Below, in pieces: positions 6,708-14,174 of a stretch of 64,000 nucleotides of DNA. Source of the DNA: Clostridia bacterium (lineage in GTDB: Bacteria; Bacillota; Clostridia; Christensenellales; Aristaeellaceae). The stretch spans positions 1-64,000 of the forward strand of contig JAFXRG010000022.1 in assembly GCA_017526525.1 (NCBI GenBank), in the 5' to 3' direction. Within the stretch, counting starts at the first letter, position 1, and every line of letters starts with the position of its first letter. A program made the translations under genes and the position numbers. The notes under the pieces were generated by a model, which made no database searches, was not told the origin of the DNA, and worked only from the letters and a program-made list of their open reading frames with translations.

Positions 6708-8073
6708 CAACAAAAAGGAGAGGAAGGATCCTAAAGGACGCACGTTACGAAAAGGAGAGTCCTTCACCTACAAACGCGGAAGACTGGTGTATCGTTTCAA
6801 AGAAACAATAGATCATAAGACGGTTGAATTCACATCCTATACCCTGACTCCCAAGGATCCAATTCCGAAGGGCGTGCGTCAGCATAAGGGTGAGTCCCTT
6901 CGCGATAAGGAAGTAGAGTATGACATCAGCAAGCAGAATGCCATTGATCACAAGGGCGGCGGCATGACAGTGCTTGAGCTGATGCAGAAGTTCTCTGCGA
7001 TCCGGTCAAAGGATGTGCGTGAGACGACTCGCAAAGGATATCAGACACAGCTGAACCTGATGCAGGAAAATAAGACCGCCATCCAGATGGCGTCCAAGAG
7101 GATCAGAGATGTGAATGCCGTGGACGCGGAAGAGTGGATGATGGATCTTCATAAGGTTGAAGGACGGTCATATTCTTCCCTGCATACCTTGAAGGGAATG
7201 CTTCATCAGAGCTTTATCATGGCGAAGAAGGCGAGATGGGTCATTGACAACCCTTTTGACTTTTCCATGAAAAAGAAGGCGTATGGTGGAACGAAGACCA
7301 GGGAAGCCCTGAGCCGTCATGATACGGAACGTTTCCTGGATTTCGTACAGCGTGATAAGCATTTCAGCCGGTATTTCGACGGGTTCTTCATTTTGTTCAA
7401 TACTGGGTTGAGAATTTCTGAGTTCTGCGGGCTGACTCCGGACGATATTGATTTTAATCAGCATGTGATTCGTGTCCGCAGACAGCTTCTGCGTGTATAC
7501 AACGAAGAAAACAGTATCAATCAGCTTTATATCGAAGAGCCGAAAACTGCGAATGGTACCCGGATCGTTCCTATGTCAGCAGGTGTGGAGCAGGCGTTCC
7601 GTCATGTGATTGATAATAGGAAAGCGATCAAAGAGACCATCGTGTGGGATGAACTGCATCAGAACAGTGCCACCTGTTTCCTCTGGCTGGATAAAAATGA
7701 TCAGTATGAGGTTGCGCAACACTGGCAGAATCACCTTCGCTGGGCAAGGGACAAGTTTAATAAAATCTACAAAGATGAACTGCCTCCCATCAGTCCTCAT
7801 GTCCTCAGACATACGTTCTGCTCGAACTGCGCGTCTGCCGGAATGTCTCCTAAGACGTTGCAGATGATCATGGGTCATTCATCTATTGAGTTTACACTGA
7901 ACGTGTATACGCATATCGAAGACGAGGACATTGTGCAGAGCTTCCAGTATCTGTCCGAGAGGGGCAAGGTTGGCTTTGGTGACTATACCGCGTCTCAGAT
8001 TGTCCCGGATGACGATGAGGATGAAGGTGAAGTCGATTTGAACGAGGAAGCCGATGATGACGATGAAGAATGA
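6700..8073 (+). CDS. Tyrosine recombinase (integrase) of the IME (457 aa)
   Basis: It catalyses site-specific integration and excision of the element. Catalytic residues of the phage_integrase fold are visible: Arg in NTGLRISEFCGL, Lys-containing hairpin EEPKTANGTR, HVLRHTF (HxxR), MGHSS (His) and the tyrosine in NVYTHIED. An N-terminal arm-binding domain and a SAM-like core-binding domain (about 85-190) precede it, as in Tn916-family integrases. The C-terminus is unusual: about 25 residues, nearly all Asp and Glu. The gene ends 199 bp before attR. Its target appears to be the catalytic-loop codons of an LMW-PTP gene. Confidence 0.9.
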   Translation: MADNKKERKDPKGRTLRKGESFTYKRGRLVYRFKETIDHKTVEFTSYTLTPKDPIPKGVRQHKGESLRDKEVEYDISKQNAIDHKGGGMTVLELMQKFSAIRSKDVRETTRKGYQTQLNLMQENKTAIQMASKRIRDVNAVDAEEWMMDLHKVEGRSYSSLHTLKGMLHQSFIMAKKARWVIDNPFDFSMKKKAYGGTKTREALSRHDTERFLDFVQRDKHFSRYFDGFFILFNTGLRISEFCGLTPDDIDFNQHVIRVRRQLLRVYNEENSINQLYIEEPKTANGTRIVPMSAGVEQAFRHVIDNRKAIKETIVWDELHQNSATCFLWLDKNDQYEVAQHWQNHLRWARDKFNKIYKDELPPISPHVLRHTFCSNCASAGMSPKTLQMIMGHSSIEFTLNVYTHIEDEDIVQSFQYLSERGKVGFGDYTASQIVPDDDEDEGEVDLNEEADDDDEE

Positions 8074-8106
8074 GCCCAAAATCAATCGTGGGACGGGGTT
8101 CCATTT

Positions 8107-8134
8107 TTCCACGATTTGTCCAACGATTTCCGGA
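8107..8134 (+). repeat. IME subterminal repeat, right copy
   Basis: This is the partner of 1896-1923, with 25 of 28 bases identical and the same orientation. A third related unit, ATCGTGGGAC, lies inverted at 8084-8093. It sits directly after the integrase gene. Confidence 0.6.
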
Positions 8135-8144
8135 GTAAAAAATC

Positions 8145-8250
8145 TGCTCATAAATGAGTATGATTTTTTGGACAGACTACAAAATGGTAGAAAAGTATAC
8201 CTTTTTCAGGGAAAATGCCGGAAAAAATACTCATAAATGAGGGTGATTTT
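8145..8250 (+). repeat. Two direct repeats containing the palindrome CTCATAAATGAG
   Basis: A 23-bp sequence occurs at 8145-8167 and again at 8228-8250 with three mismatches. Each copy holds the palindrome CTCAT-AA-ATGAG (8147-8158, 8230-8241). The second copy directly precedes the new start of the phosphatase gene, so a protein binding here could control excision or expression of that gene. Confidence 0.55.
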
Positions 8251-8253
8251 GGA

Positions 8254-8706
8254 GTGAAAATTCTCTTTATCTGCCACGGGAATATTTGCCGAAGCGCGGC
8301 GGCAGAGGTGGTTCTGAAGCAGATGGCAGGGGAAGCGGGAAGACGGGACCTGCGGATTGCTTCGGCGGCAACAACCCGGGAGGAAATCGGAAACGATATT
8401 TATCCCCCGATGAAAAAAGCGCTGAACAGCAGCGGATACGCATGCATTCCGCACGCGGCCCGGCAGACGGTACGGGCGGATTATGCTGCGTGGGATTATA
8501 TTATCGGGATGGATGACGAAAACATGATGGATCTGAAGTATATTTACGGTGGCGATCCGGAGGGAAAGCTGTCCATGCTGATGGACTGGGCCGGACGGCC
8601 GGGCCGGGAGATTGACGATCCGTGGTATACAAGGGATTTTGCCGGCGTACTGAAGCAGATTGAGGAAGGATGCCGGGGAATCATGGAGAAGACTGCGCAT
8701 GAATAA
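8254..8706 (+). CDS. Low-molecular-weight protein tyrosine phosphatase, 5' end supplied by the IME (150 aa)
   Basis: The enzyme removes phosphate from protein tyrosine (or arginine) residues. The P-loop CHGNICRS (CX5R then Ser) is at the N-terminus, and DPWY near the C-terminus carries the general-acid Asp. The GTG at 8254 is chosen as start because GAGGGTG lies eight bases upstream and the product (VKILFICHGNIC) matches the family N-terminus; an ATG at 8215 would add 13 unrelated residues. All bases before about 8272 come from the inserted element, which thus encodes a mimic of the lost N-terminus. The stop overlaps the next gene by 8 bp. Confidence 0.88.
   Translation: MKILFICHGNICRSAAAEVVLKQMAGEAGRRDLRIASAATTREEIGNDIYPPMKKALNSSGYACIPHAARQTVRADYAAWDYIIGMDDENMMDLKYIYGGDPEGKLSMLMDWAGRPGREIDDPWYTRDFAGVLKQIEEGCRGIMEKTAHE
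8272..8289 (+). repeat. attR core of the IME
   Basis: TGCCACGGGAATATTTGC is the right-hand counterpart of 1824-1841 and again encodes CHGNIC in the phosphatase frame. It marks the right edge of the element. Confidence 0.85.
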
Positions 8707-9193
8707 AGCATTGGAAAAGGCCCGGGAACTGCTGGCGGAACGTACGCCGCTGAAAACGGACTGCGGAAAAGTATGCGGCGCACGGTGCTGCCAGTCCATG
8801 GAAGGCGAGGAAACCGGGATGCTGCTGTTTCCCGGAGAGGAAGCGCTTTACCGGGAACAGGACGGATGGACGCTGCGGGAAACACCGGCCGGATGGCTGG
8901 CCATTTGCCCCGGACGCTGCAGGCGGGACGAACGGCCGCTGGCCTGCCGTATTTTCCCCCTGCTGCCGGTGATCCGGAACGGCCAGATCCGGGTTGCTTC
9001 GGATCAGCGGGCGAAAGCCGTGTGCCCTCTTCTGCGACAGGGGATACGGGGAATGGATCCGGATTTTACCGACGCGGTGCGGGAAGCCGGACGAATGCTG
9101 GCAGAAGAGCCGGAAAGCCGGGAATTCCTTGTGAGAATGACAGAAGAGCAGGATGAAATAAAAGCCCTCCGGGACAAGCTCGGAGGGCTCTGA
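8699..9193 (+). CDS. YkgJ-like cysteine-cluster protein (164 aa)
   Basis: The ATG at 8699 overlaps the end of the phosphatase gene, indicating translational coupling. The protein has the cysteine pattern of YkgJ-type clusters: CGKVCGARCCQ near residue 25, CPGRC near 75 and RPLACRIFPL after it, which probably bind zinc or an iron-sulfur centre. The biochemical role of the family is not established. The last codons double as the terminator hairpin of the convergent gene. Confidence 0.75.
   Translation: MNKALEKARELLAERTPLKTDCGKVCGARCCQSMEGEETGMLLFPGEEALYREQDGWTLRETPAGWLAICPGRCRRDERPLACRIFPLLPVIRNGQIRVASDQRAKAVCPLLRQGIRGMDPDFTDAVREAGRMLAEEPESREFLVRMTEEQDEIKALRDKLGGL
9154..9189 (-). terminator. 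Terminator of the SpoIIE-type phosphatase gene, lying inside the convergent coding region
   Basis: On the minus strand AGCCCTCCG...CGGAGGGCT (9189-9163) is followed by TTTTATTTC. It is built from the last codons of the YkgJ-like gene on the plus strand. Confidence 0.75.
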
Positions 9194-9202
9194 CGGGAAA
9201 CA

Positions 9203-11380
9203 TCATGCGGAAGGCCGGGATCCTTTGTATGTCAGGCACAGCATAGTCAGATCATCAAACTGTTCCGCATCTTTGACAAATGCATCCACAGACTGGCGGA
9301 CGCCTTTCAGAACATCTTCCGGAGGAGCGTCCTTTACTTCGTTCAGGGCTGTGAGCATCCGGTCTGTTCCGAACAGCTCCTTATCAGCGTTTGTTGCTTC
9401 CGGAACACCGTCCGTATAGACGAAAAGCCTGTCGCCCGGGTTCAGCTGCAGCTCATACTGACTGAATCTGATATTCCGCATTCCGCCGACGACAAATCCA
9501 TGCTTGTCCCGGAACAGTTCGAAACGGCCGCCGGCCCGCATCAGGGCGGGGTATTCATGGCCGGCGTTGGCCGCGGTCAGCTTTCCGGTGGAAGTTTCCA
9601 GAATGCCCAGCCAGACGGTTACAAACATATCCTCCTGGTTGTTGGAACAGAGGGCCTCATTGGTTGCCTTCAGGGTTTCAGCCGGGGAACGCCCCATGAG
9701 TGCGCAGTTCTGCAGGGTTACCTTGGCAATCATCATGAACAGCGCCGCGGGAATGCCCTTTCCGCTGACATCCGCAATCACGATGCCCAGATGATCGTCG
9801 TCGATCAGGAAGAAATCGTAGAAGTCGCCTCCGACCTCCTTGGCCGGATCCATGGAAGCGTACAGCTCAAATTCCGTGCGGTCCGGGAAGGCAGGGAAGA
9901 TATGGGGCAGCATGGAGGACTGGATGTTGGCGGCCGTATGCAGTTCCGCGCTGATCCACTCCTTTTCCGCGGTGGCGGTCCGGACCTGACGGATATAATC
10001 AACGGTTTTGTGGGTCAGGCGGGCGAAGGAATCCGCCAGGATTTCTATTTCGTCCCCCGTACGGTAGGCATCGTCCATTTTGAATTCAATCTGGTCGTCC
10101 CGCAGGCCGGCAATAGTCCGGGTCATGGTATTGAGCGGCCGGACAATCGTTTTTCCCTGAATCAGGGCCGCGATGCTCAGGACCAGAAGCAAAACGATCA
10201 GAATTATGGCAAGGGTCAGTTTCAGGCGAGCGTCTTTTTGACGGTACAGATCCCGGCTGTCCTGCTCAATTTCCTTAAAGTGACGAATCAGCGCATTGGC
10301 GGGGTCCGTGGTGGTGGTTTCGTTGAATACGGAAATCATGGCCCAGCCGACGGTTTCCACGGGGACGCCGGCCATGTAAAACGCTTCGTTATTCAGGTGA
10401 ACCAGGGAAACATCCGTCTTTCCTTTCAGCACGTTCCGGACAAACGCGGCCAGCTCTTCGTTTTTGGATTCCCGCAGATCCGGCGCGTTTTCACTGGTTT
10501 CCGTGCGGAATTCGCTGCCGTTCAGGGAGGAAGCAACCACATGGCCTTCCCGGTTGACCACCAGATGATAGCCGTTGTTTCCGTCGGATTCCCGCATGGA
10601 TTGCTGCATGCTGTTCAGGAACAGATCGGTTCCGATGACCGCGCGCAGCTGACCGTCCGGCCCGTAAACCGGGACGGCGCAGACCAGGCTGAGCTCCCCG
10701 GTGTTGGCATCCTCCTCCACATCCGTGAAAATCAGCTTTCCCGCTTCCACCGCCTGTTTATACCAGAAACGGGTGCGGGCATCGTAACTGATCGGGGAAC
10801 CGTCCTTGAACCAGCTGGCGGATTCGCGGCTGACGGAAAGGAAGGCGCCTTCGGGAATGGCAATATAGGCATTGTCCGTATCCAGGGAGCGGCACACGGA
10901 AATCATGAGACCGGACATGTTTGCGGTCAGGCTGATGGCGGAGTTTACATCCGGATCGGAAGGATCCACGCCGTCGGCAAAAATGACCTGGGAAACCAGC
11001 TGCCCGTTCAGGGAAGGATCCGGTCCCGAATAGGACCTGGCGGTGTAGAACTCCGGATGGGCATACATTTTTGTGGCGTAATCCTGCAGCAGGGTTACCC
11101 GGGCTTTGGCGCTCCGGAATATTTCATCCGTTGACAGCGCCTTGAGGCGGGTGGTCTGGTTCAGGGTGTTCAGGATGGTTTCCTTCATGACCGAAACCGT
11201 GGTATCCGCGATGGCTGTCTGCTGCCTGTTGCTGGTTTCGATACTCAGGTCGGAAAGCATTTTGTTCTGATAGCCGGTGATGGAGAAAAAAACCACGGCG
11301 CAGAGAAGGACGGTTATCAGGATCAGCAGGAACAGCTTGTTGATGATGCCGCCGCTGAAACGTTTCAAAAGCTTTTTCAA
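9203..11380 (-). CDS. Membrane sensor PP2C-type (SpoIIE/RsbU) serine phosphatase (725 aa)
   Basis: Order of parts: transmembrane helix (about 15-37), a large extracellular region with double-Cache features (ARTRFWYKQAVEAGKLIFTD, CAVPVYGPDGQLRAVIGTDL), a second helix (about 388-408), a HAMP linker (IVRPLNTMTRTIAGL) and a C-terminal PP2C domain with AKEVGGDFYDFF, IADVSGKGIPAALFM and FVYTDGVPEA, which hold the metal-binding Asp/Gly residues. Such proteins dephosphorylate anti-sigma-factor antagonists in response to an outside ligand. The start is a TTG (11380) with AAAGGCGG ten bases upstream. No antagonist or anti-sigma gene is adjacent, so its partner is elsewhere. Confidence 0.88.
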   Translation of the reverse strand: MKKLLKRFSGGIINKLFLLILITVLLCAVVFFSITGYQNKMLSDLSIETSNRQQTAIADTTVSVMKETILNTLNQTTRLKALSTDEIFRSAKARVTLLQDYATKMYAHPEFYTARSYSGPDPSLNGQLVSQVIFADGVDPSDPDVNSAISLTANMSGLMISVCRSLDTDNAYIAIPEGAFLSVSRESASWFKDGSPISYDARTRFWYKQAVEAGKLIFTDVEEDANTGELSLVCAVPVYGPDGQLRAVIGTDLFLNSMQQSMRESDGNNGYHLVVNREGHVVASSLNGSEFRTETSENAPDLRESKNEELAAFVRNVLKGKTDVSLVHLNNEAFYMAGVPVETVGWAMISVFNETTTTDPANALIRHFKEIEQDSRDLYRQKDARLKLTLAIILIVLLLVLSIAALIQGKTIVRPLNTMTRTIAGLRDDQIEFKMDDAYRTGDEIEILADSFARLTHKTVDYIRQVRTATAEKEWISAELHTAANIQSSMLPHIFPAFPDRTEFELYASMDPAKEVGGDFYDFFLIDDDHLGIVIADVSGKGIPAALFMMIAKVTLQNCALMGRSPAETLKATNEALCSNNQEDMFVTVWLGILETSTGKLTAANAGHEYPALMRAGGRFELFRDKHGFVVGGMRNIRFSQYELQLNPGDRLFVYTDGVPEATNADKELFGTDRMLTALNEVKDAPPEDVLKGVRQSVDAFVKDAEQFDDLTMLCLTYKGSRPSA

Positions 11381-11576
11381 AACCGGTTCGCCGCCTTTCC
11401 TGCAGATTTTCAGCCGATGACAAAGACATCATATCATGAATCATCAAAACTGAAAACGAAAAAGTTCGGAAAGATAATGCCGGAGCCGGAAATCATTGAA
11501 AAGAAAGGCTGAAAAGAGTATAATCAGAACCACAGACGGAAAGAACGACCGGGAAAAAACCGAACAGGAGGCGCCC

Positions 11577-12791
11577 ATGTTCGAGCAGGTCAGCGTGGAG
11601 AAAGTGATATACGGATCCGGGGAAAATCTGCTGATGCGCGGAAACGCGATGGCGATGCCGGAGGAGATCCGGGCCCTGTATGGACAGGCGCAGTGCGTCG
11701 TTCTTGATCCGCCCTTTATGACAGGGGAAAAGTTCATGCGCCGCCGCCCGTACGGGGAACAGGGCTGGAAGACCGGAGCCCCGGCGCCGCGGTATCCGGC
11801 CTACGAGGACCGCTACAGCGGAGAAAAGGAATACCTTCGCCTGCTGCGCCGCCTGGTGGGCGCGGCGCGGGAATTGCTGCGGGAAACGGGCGTTTTTTAT
11901 CTGCACCTGGACTGGCGTATGGCGGCCCAGGCCCGGATTATGTGCGACAAGGTTTTCGGCAAGACCCGGTTCCTGAATGAGATTATCTGGGCCTATGAAA
12001 GCGGCGGAAGATCCCGGAGGCATTTTTCCCGGAAGCATGACGTGATTCTGCTGTACGCCAAAGGACCGAAATATATCTTTGACCTGACCCGGGTGCCCCT
12101 GCCCCGGGGAGAGGGACGCAGGAACCATATGGCCCGGGGAAAGGACGAACAGGGCCGGATGTTTTCCTCCATTGTGTCCAACGGCAAGGAATACCGGTAC
12201 TATGACGACGAACCGGTTTATCCCGGAGATGTCTGGACGGATATCGGATTCCTGCAGCAGCGGGATCCGGAACGGACGGGTTACGCGACCCAGAAACCGC
12301 TGAAGCTGCTGGAACGAATGCTGCTGCCGGTGACGGCGCCGGGGGACCTGGTGGTGGATCTTTGCTGCGGCAGCGGCACCGCCCTTGAGGCGGCCCAGCG
12401 GCTGGAATGCCGCTTCGCAGGGATGGACGTGAACCCGGAGGCCGTAGCCATTGCCCTGTCCCGGCTGAAAACGGACAACCTGACCGTGATCTGCCCCTGC
12501 GGAAAGGAAAAAGCGGAGCTGCTGGCGGAGGAGGACGCGGAGAACGGACGGTTCCGGATGATGGGCCTGCTGGAGAACCATCCCCTGTTTCCGGCGCGGG
12601 CCACGCCCATGGACAACCTGGAAGCCTGGGAAACGGGACGGATTGAAAACAATGTATTTTACGCGGAGCAGAGCTTCCGCAGGAGCTTCCGGTATCCGGA
12701 GCTGGTGCAGAGCCTGCGGGCGGAACCGGGGCAGGTCCGGGCTGTTATGACCACGGACGCGGCGGGGATCCGGAGAGCCTACAGCCGGTGA
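11577..12791 (+). CDS. DNA N6-adenine/N4-cytosine methyltransferase, orphan (404 aa)
   Basis: The ATG at 11577 has CAGGAG upstream; a longer frame to 11496 lacks a site. Motif IV is DPPF (near residue 45) and the S-adenosylmethionine motif I is DLCCGSGT (near 265), so the order IV-then-I matches the beta class of amino-methyltransferases. YATQKPLKLLERML is the usual lead-in to motif I. No restriction endonuclease gene is adjacent. About 90 C-terminal residues after motif III are of unknown role. It lies 105 bp upstream of recA, and the conserved neighbourhood might suggest a regulatory or housekeeping methylase rather than a defence system. Confidence 0.85.
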   Translation: MFEQVSVEKVIYGSGENLLMRGNAMAMPEEIRALYGQAQCVVLDPPFMTGEKFMRRRPYGEQGWKTGAPAPRYPAYEDRYSGEKEYLRLLRRLVGAARELLRETGVFYLHLDWRMAAQARIMCDKVFGKTRFLNEIIWAYESGGRSRRHFSRKHDVILLYAKGPKYIFDLTRVPLPRGEGRRNHMARGKDEQGRMFSSIVSNGKEYRYYDDEPVYPGDVWTDIGFLQQRDPERTGYATQKPLKLLERMLLPVTAPGDLVVDLCCGSGTALEAAQRLECRFAGMDVNPEAVAIALSRLKTDNLTVICPCGKEKAELLAEEDAENGRFRMMGLLENHPLFPARATPMDNLEAWETGRIENNVFYAEQSFRRSFRYPELVQSLRAEPGQVRAVMTTDAAGIRRAYSR

Positions 12792-12806
12792 AATATTTTG
12801 TTCCCC

Positions 12807-12835
12807 TTGTGTTTTGGGGAGGGCAGTGATACGAT
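12807..12835 (+). promoter_or_regulatory. Probable recA promoter
   Basis: TTGTGT (12807-12812), 17-bp spacer, TACGAT (12830-12835), 61 bases before recA. I looked for a Gram-positive LexA box (CGAAC-N4-GTTCG) and found none, so SOS control is not evident here. Confidence 0.5.
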
Positions 12836-12896
12836 ACCATCAATGAAAGGATCGCCTCCGGGCGATGAGACATGAAGAGTGAAAGGATGAACGGCA

Positions 12897-14027
12897 ATGG
12901 CACCGAAAAAAACGGCAAAAGCTGAGAAGGATACACAGGTACAGAACCTGCAGGAAGAAAAACTGAAGGCGCTGGAGCACGCCCTGGCGGATCTGGACAA
13001 ACAGTTCGGCAAAGGCGCCGTGATGAAGCTGGGCGCCGATTCCGTGAACCGGGATATTCCGGTGATTTCCACCGGCTGCCTGACGCTGGACTACGCCCTC
13101 GGAGTGGGGGGAATTCCCCGGGGCCGCATTGTGGAGATTTACGGACCGGAATCCTCCGGTAAAACCACCGTGGCGCTGCACGTTGTAGCGGAAGCCCAGA
13201 AAGCCGGCGGCATCGCGGCCTTTGTGGACGCAGAGCACGCGCTGGATCCCCTGTACGCCCAAAAGCTGGGCGTCAATATTGAGGAGCTTTATGTTTCCCA
13301 GCCGGATACCGGCGAACAGGCGCTGGAGATTGCTGAAGCCCTGGTGCGCAGCGGCGCCCTGGATGTGGTGGTCATTGACTCCGTGGCCGCGCTGGTGCCG
13401 AAGGCGGAAATTGACGGCGAAATGGGAGACTCCTTTGTGGGCTTGCAGGCCCGGCTGATGAGCCAGGCCCTGCGCAAGCTGACCGGCGTGATCAGCAAGA
13501 CCGGGTGCGTGGCGATTTTTATCAACCAGCTGCGGGAAAAGGTCGGCGTCATGTACGGAAACCCCGAAACCACGCCCGGCGGACGCGCACTGAAATTCTA
13601 TTCCTCCGTGCGGCTGGATGTCCGCAAGAGCGAACAGCTGAAGAACGGCAGCGATGTAATCGGCAACCGCACCAAGGTGAAGGTTGTGAAAAACAAGGTG
13701 GCTCCGCCTTTCCGGGTTGCGGAGTTCGATATCATTTACGGAGAGGGAATCAGCACCGAGGGAACCCTGCTGGACCTGGCGGTGGAAAAGGATATTATCC
13801 ACAAGAGCGGCGCCTTCTTCTCCTACAACGATCAGCGCCTGGCCCAGGGACGGGACAATGCCCGCCAGTACCTGAAAGATCATCCGGAACTGACGGCGGA
13901 GATTGACCGGAAAATCCGGGCGGAGCTTTTTGCCCCGAAGGATCTGACCGCGGATGAAAAGGACGCGCTGGCGGCCCAGAGCGCGGAGGAAGAGGACGAC
14001 CTGGCGCTGCTGGATGAGGAACTGTAA
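12897..14027 (+). CDS. recA: RecA recombinase (376 aa)
   Basis: RecA forms ATP-dependent filaments on single-stranded DNA, carries out strand exchange and triggers LexA cleavage. Walker A is GPESSGKTT, Walker [11 protein letters not shown], and the loop regions [19 protein letters not shown] and [21 protein letters not shown] are intact. The ATG at 12897 follows GAAAGGA by nine bases. There is a Lys-rich start ([12 protein letters not shown]) and an acidic C-terminal tail, both common in clostridial RecA. Confidence 0.98.
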   Translation: MAPKKTAKAEKDTQVQNLQEEKLKALEHALADLDKQFGKGAVMKLGADSVNRDIPVISTGCLTLDYALGVGGIPRGRIVEIYGPESSGKTTVALHVVAEAQKAGGIAAFVDAEHALDPLYAQKLGVNIEELYVSQPDTGEQALEIAEALVRSGALDVVVIDSVAALVPKAEIDGEMGDSFVGLQARLMSQALRKLTGVISKTGCVAIFINQLREKVGVMYGNPETTPGGRALKFYSSVRLDVRKSEQLKNGSDVIGNRTKVKVVKNKVAPPFRVAEFDIIYGEGISTEGTLLDLAVEKDIIHKSGAFFSYNDQRLAQGRDNARQYLKDHPELTAEIDRKIRAELFAPKDLTADEKDALAAQSAEEEDDLALLDEEL

Positions 14028-14055
14028 GGGAAAAAGGCAGAACGGAAACACATTG

Positions 14056-14082
14056 TTAGCACTCATGTCTCGTGAGTGCTAA
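14056..14082 (+). promoter_or_regulatory. CIRCE operator (HrcA binding site)
   Basis: TTAGCACTC-N9-GAGTGCTAA is a perfect match to the consensus CIRCE element. It ends eight bases before the -35 box of the htpG promoter, so HrcA should repress htpG. The same hairpin, followed by TTTTTT, could also end recA transcripts. Confidence 0.93.
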
Positions 14083-14089
14083 TTTTTTC

Positions 14090-14118
14090 TTGCAAATGGT
14101 GTTTTGGGGTGTTACAAT
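14090..14118 (+). promoter_or_regulatory. htpG promoter
   Basis: TTGCAA (14090-14095), 17-bp spacer, TACAAT (14113-14118). It is a good housekeeping sigma promoter placed directly after the CIRCE element and 57 bases before htpG. Confidence 0.8.
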
Positions 14119-14174
14119 ATTCGGGTAATAAGGAAAAGCGCCTTTTGGGGCGCAAATGGAAGGAAGATTCAGCA

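Larger units (their letters stand above)
1824..8285. mobile_element. Integrative mobilizable element (about 6.5 kb) in the LMW-PTP gene
   Basis: Boundaries are set by the direct repeat TGCCACGGGAATAT, which lies in the split phosphatase gene on the left and in the restored gene on the right. Inside are a tyrosine integrase next to the right end, a MobV-type relaxase, a candidate oriT, a leftward unknown gene cluster, a secreted cargo protein and a 63-aa protein. No type IV secretion genes are present, so transfer would need a helper element. Inward of both ends lies a near-identical 28-bp repeat (1896-1923, 8107-8134). Confidence 0.85.

Noticed and set aside
9500-11134. Long plus-strand frame (544 codons) opposite the SpoIIE-type phosphatase
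   Set aside because: It is the antisense shadow of a clear PP2C sensor gene; the GC-rich third positions of the real gene keep the opposite frame open. The same applies to long antisense frames opposite htpG, GH2, smc, lysA and murA.
12792-12896. Possible LexA/SOS box in front of recA
   Set aside because: No CGAAC-N4-GTTCG or close variant was found in the gap.
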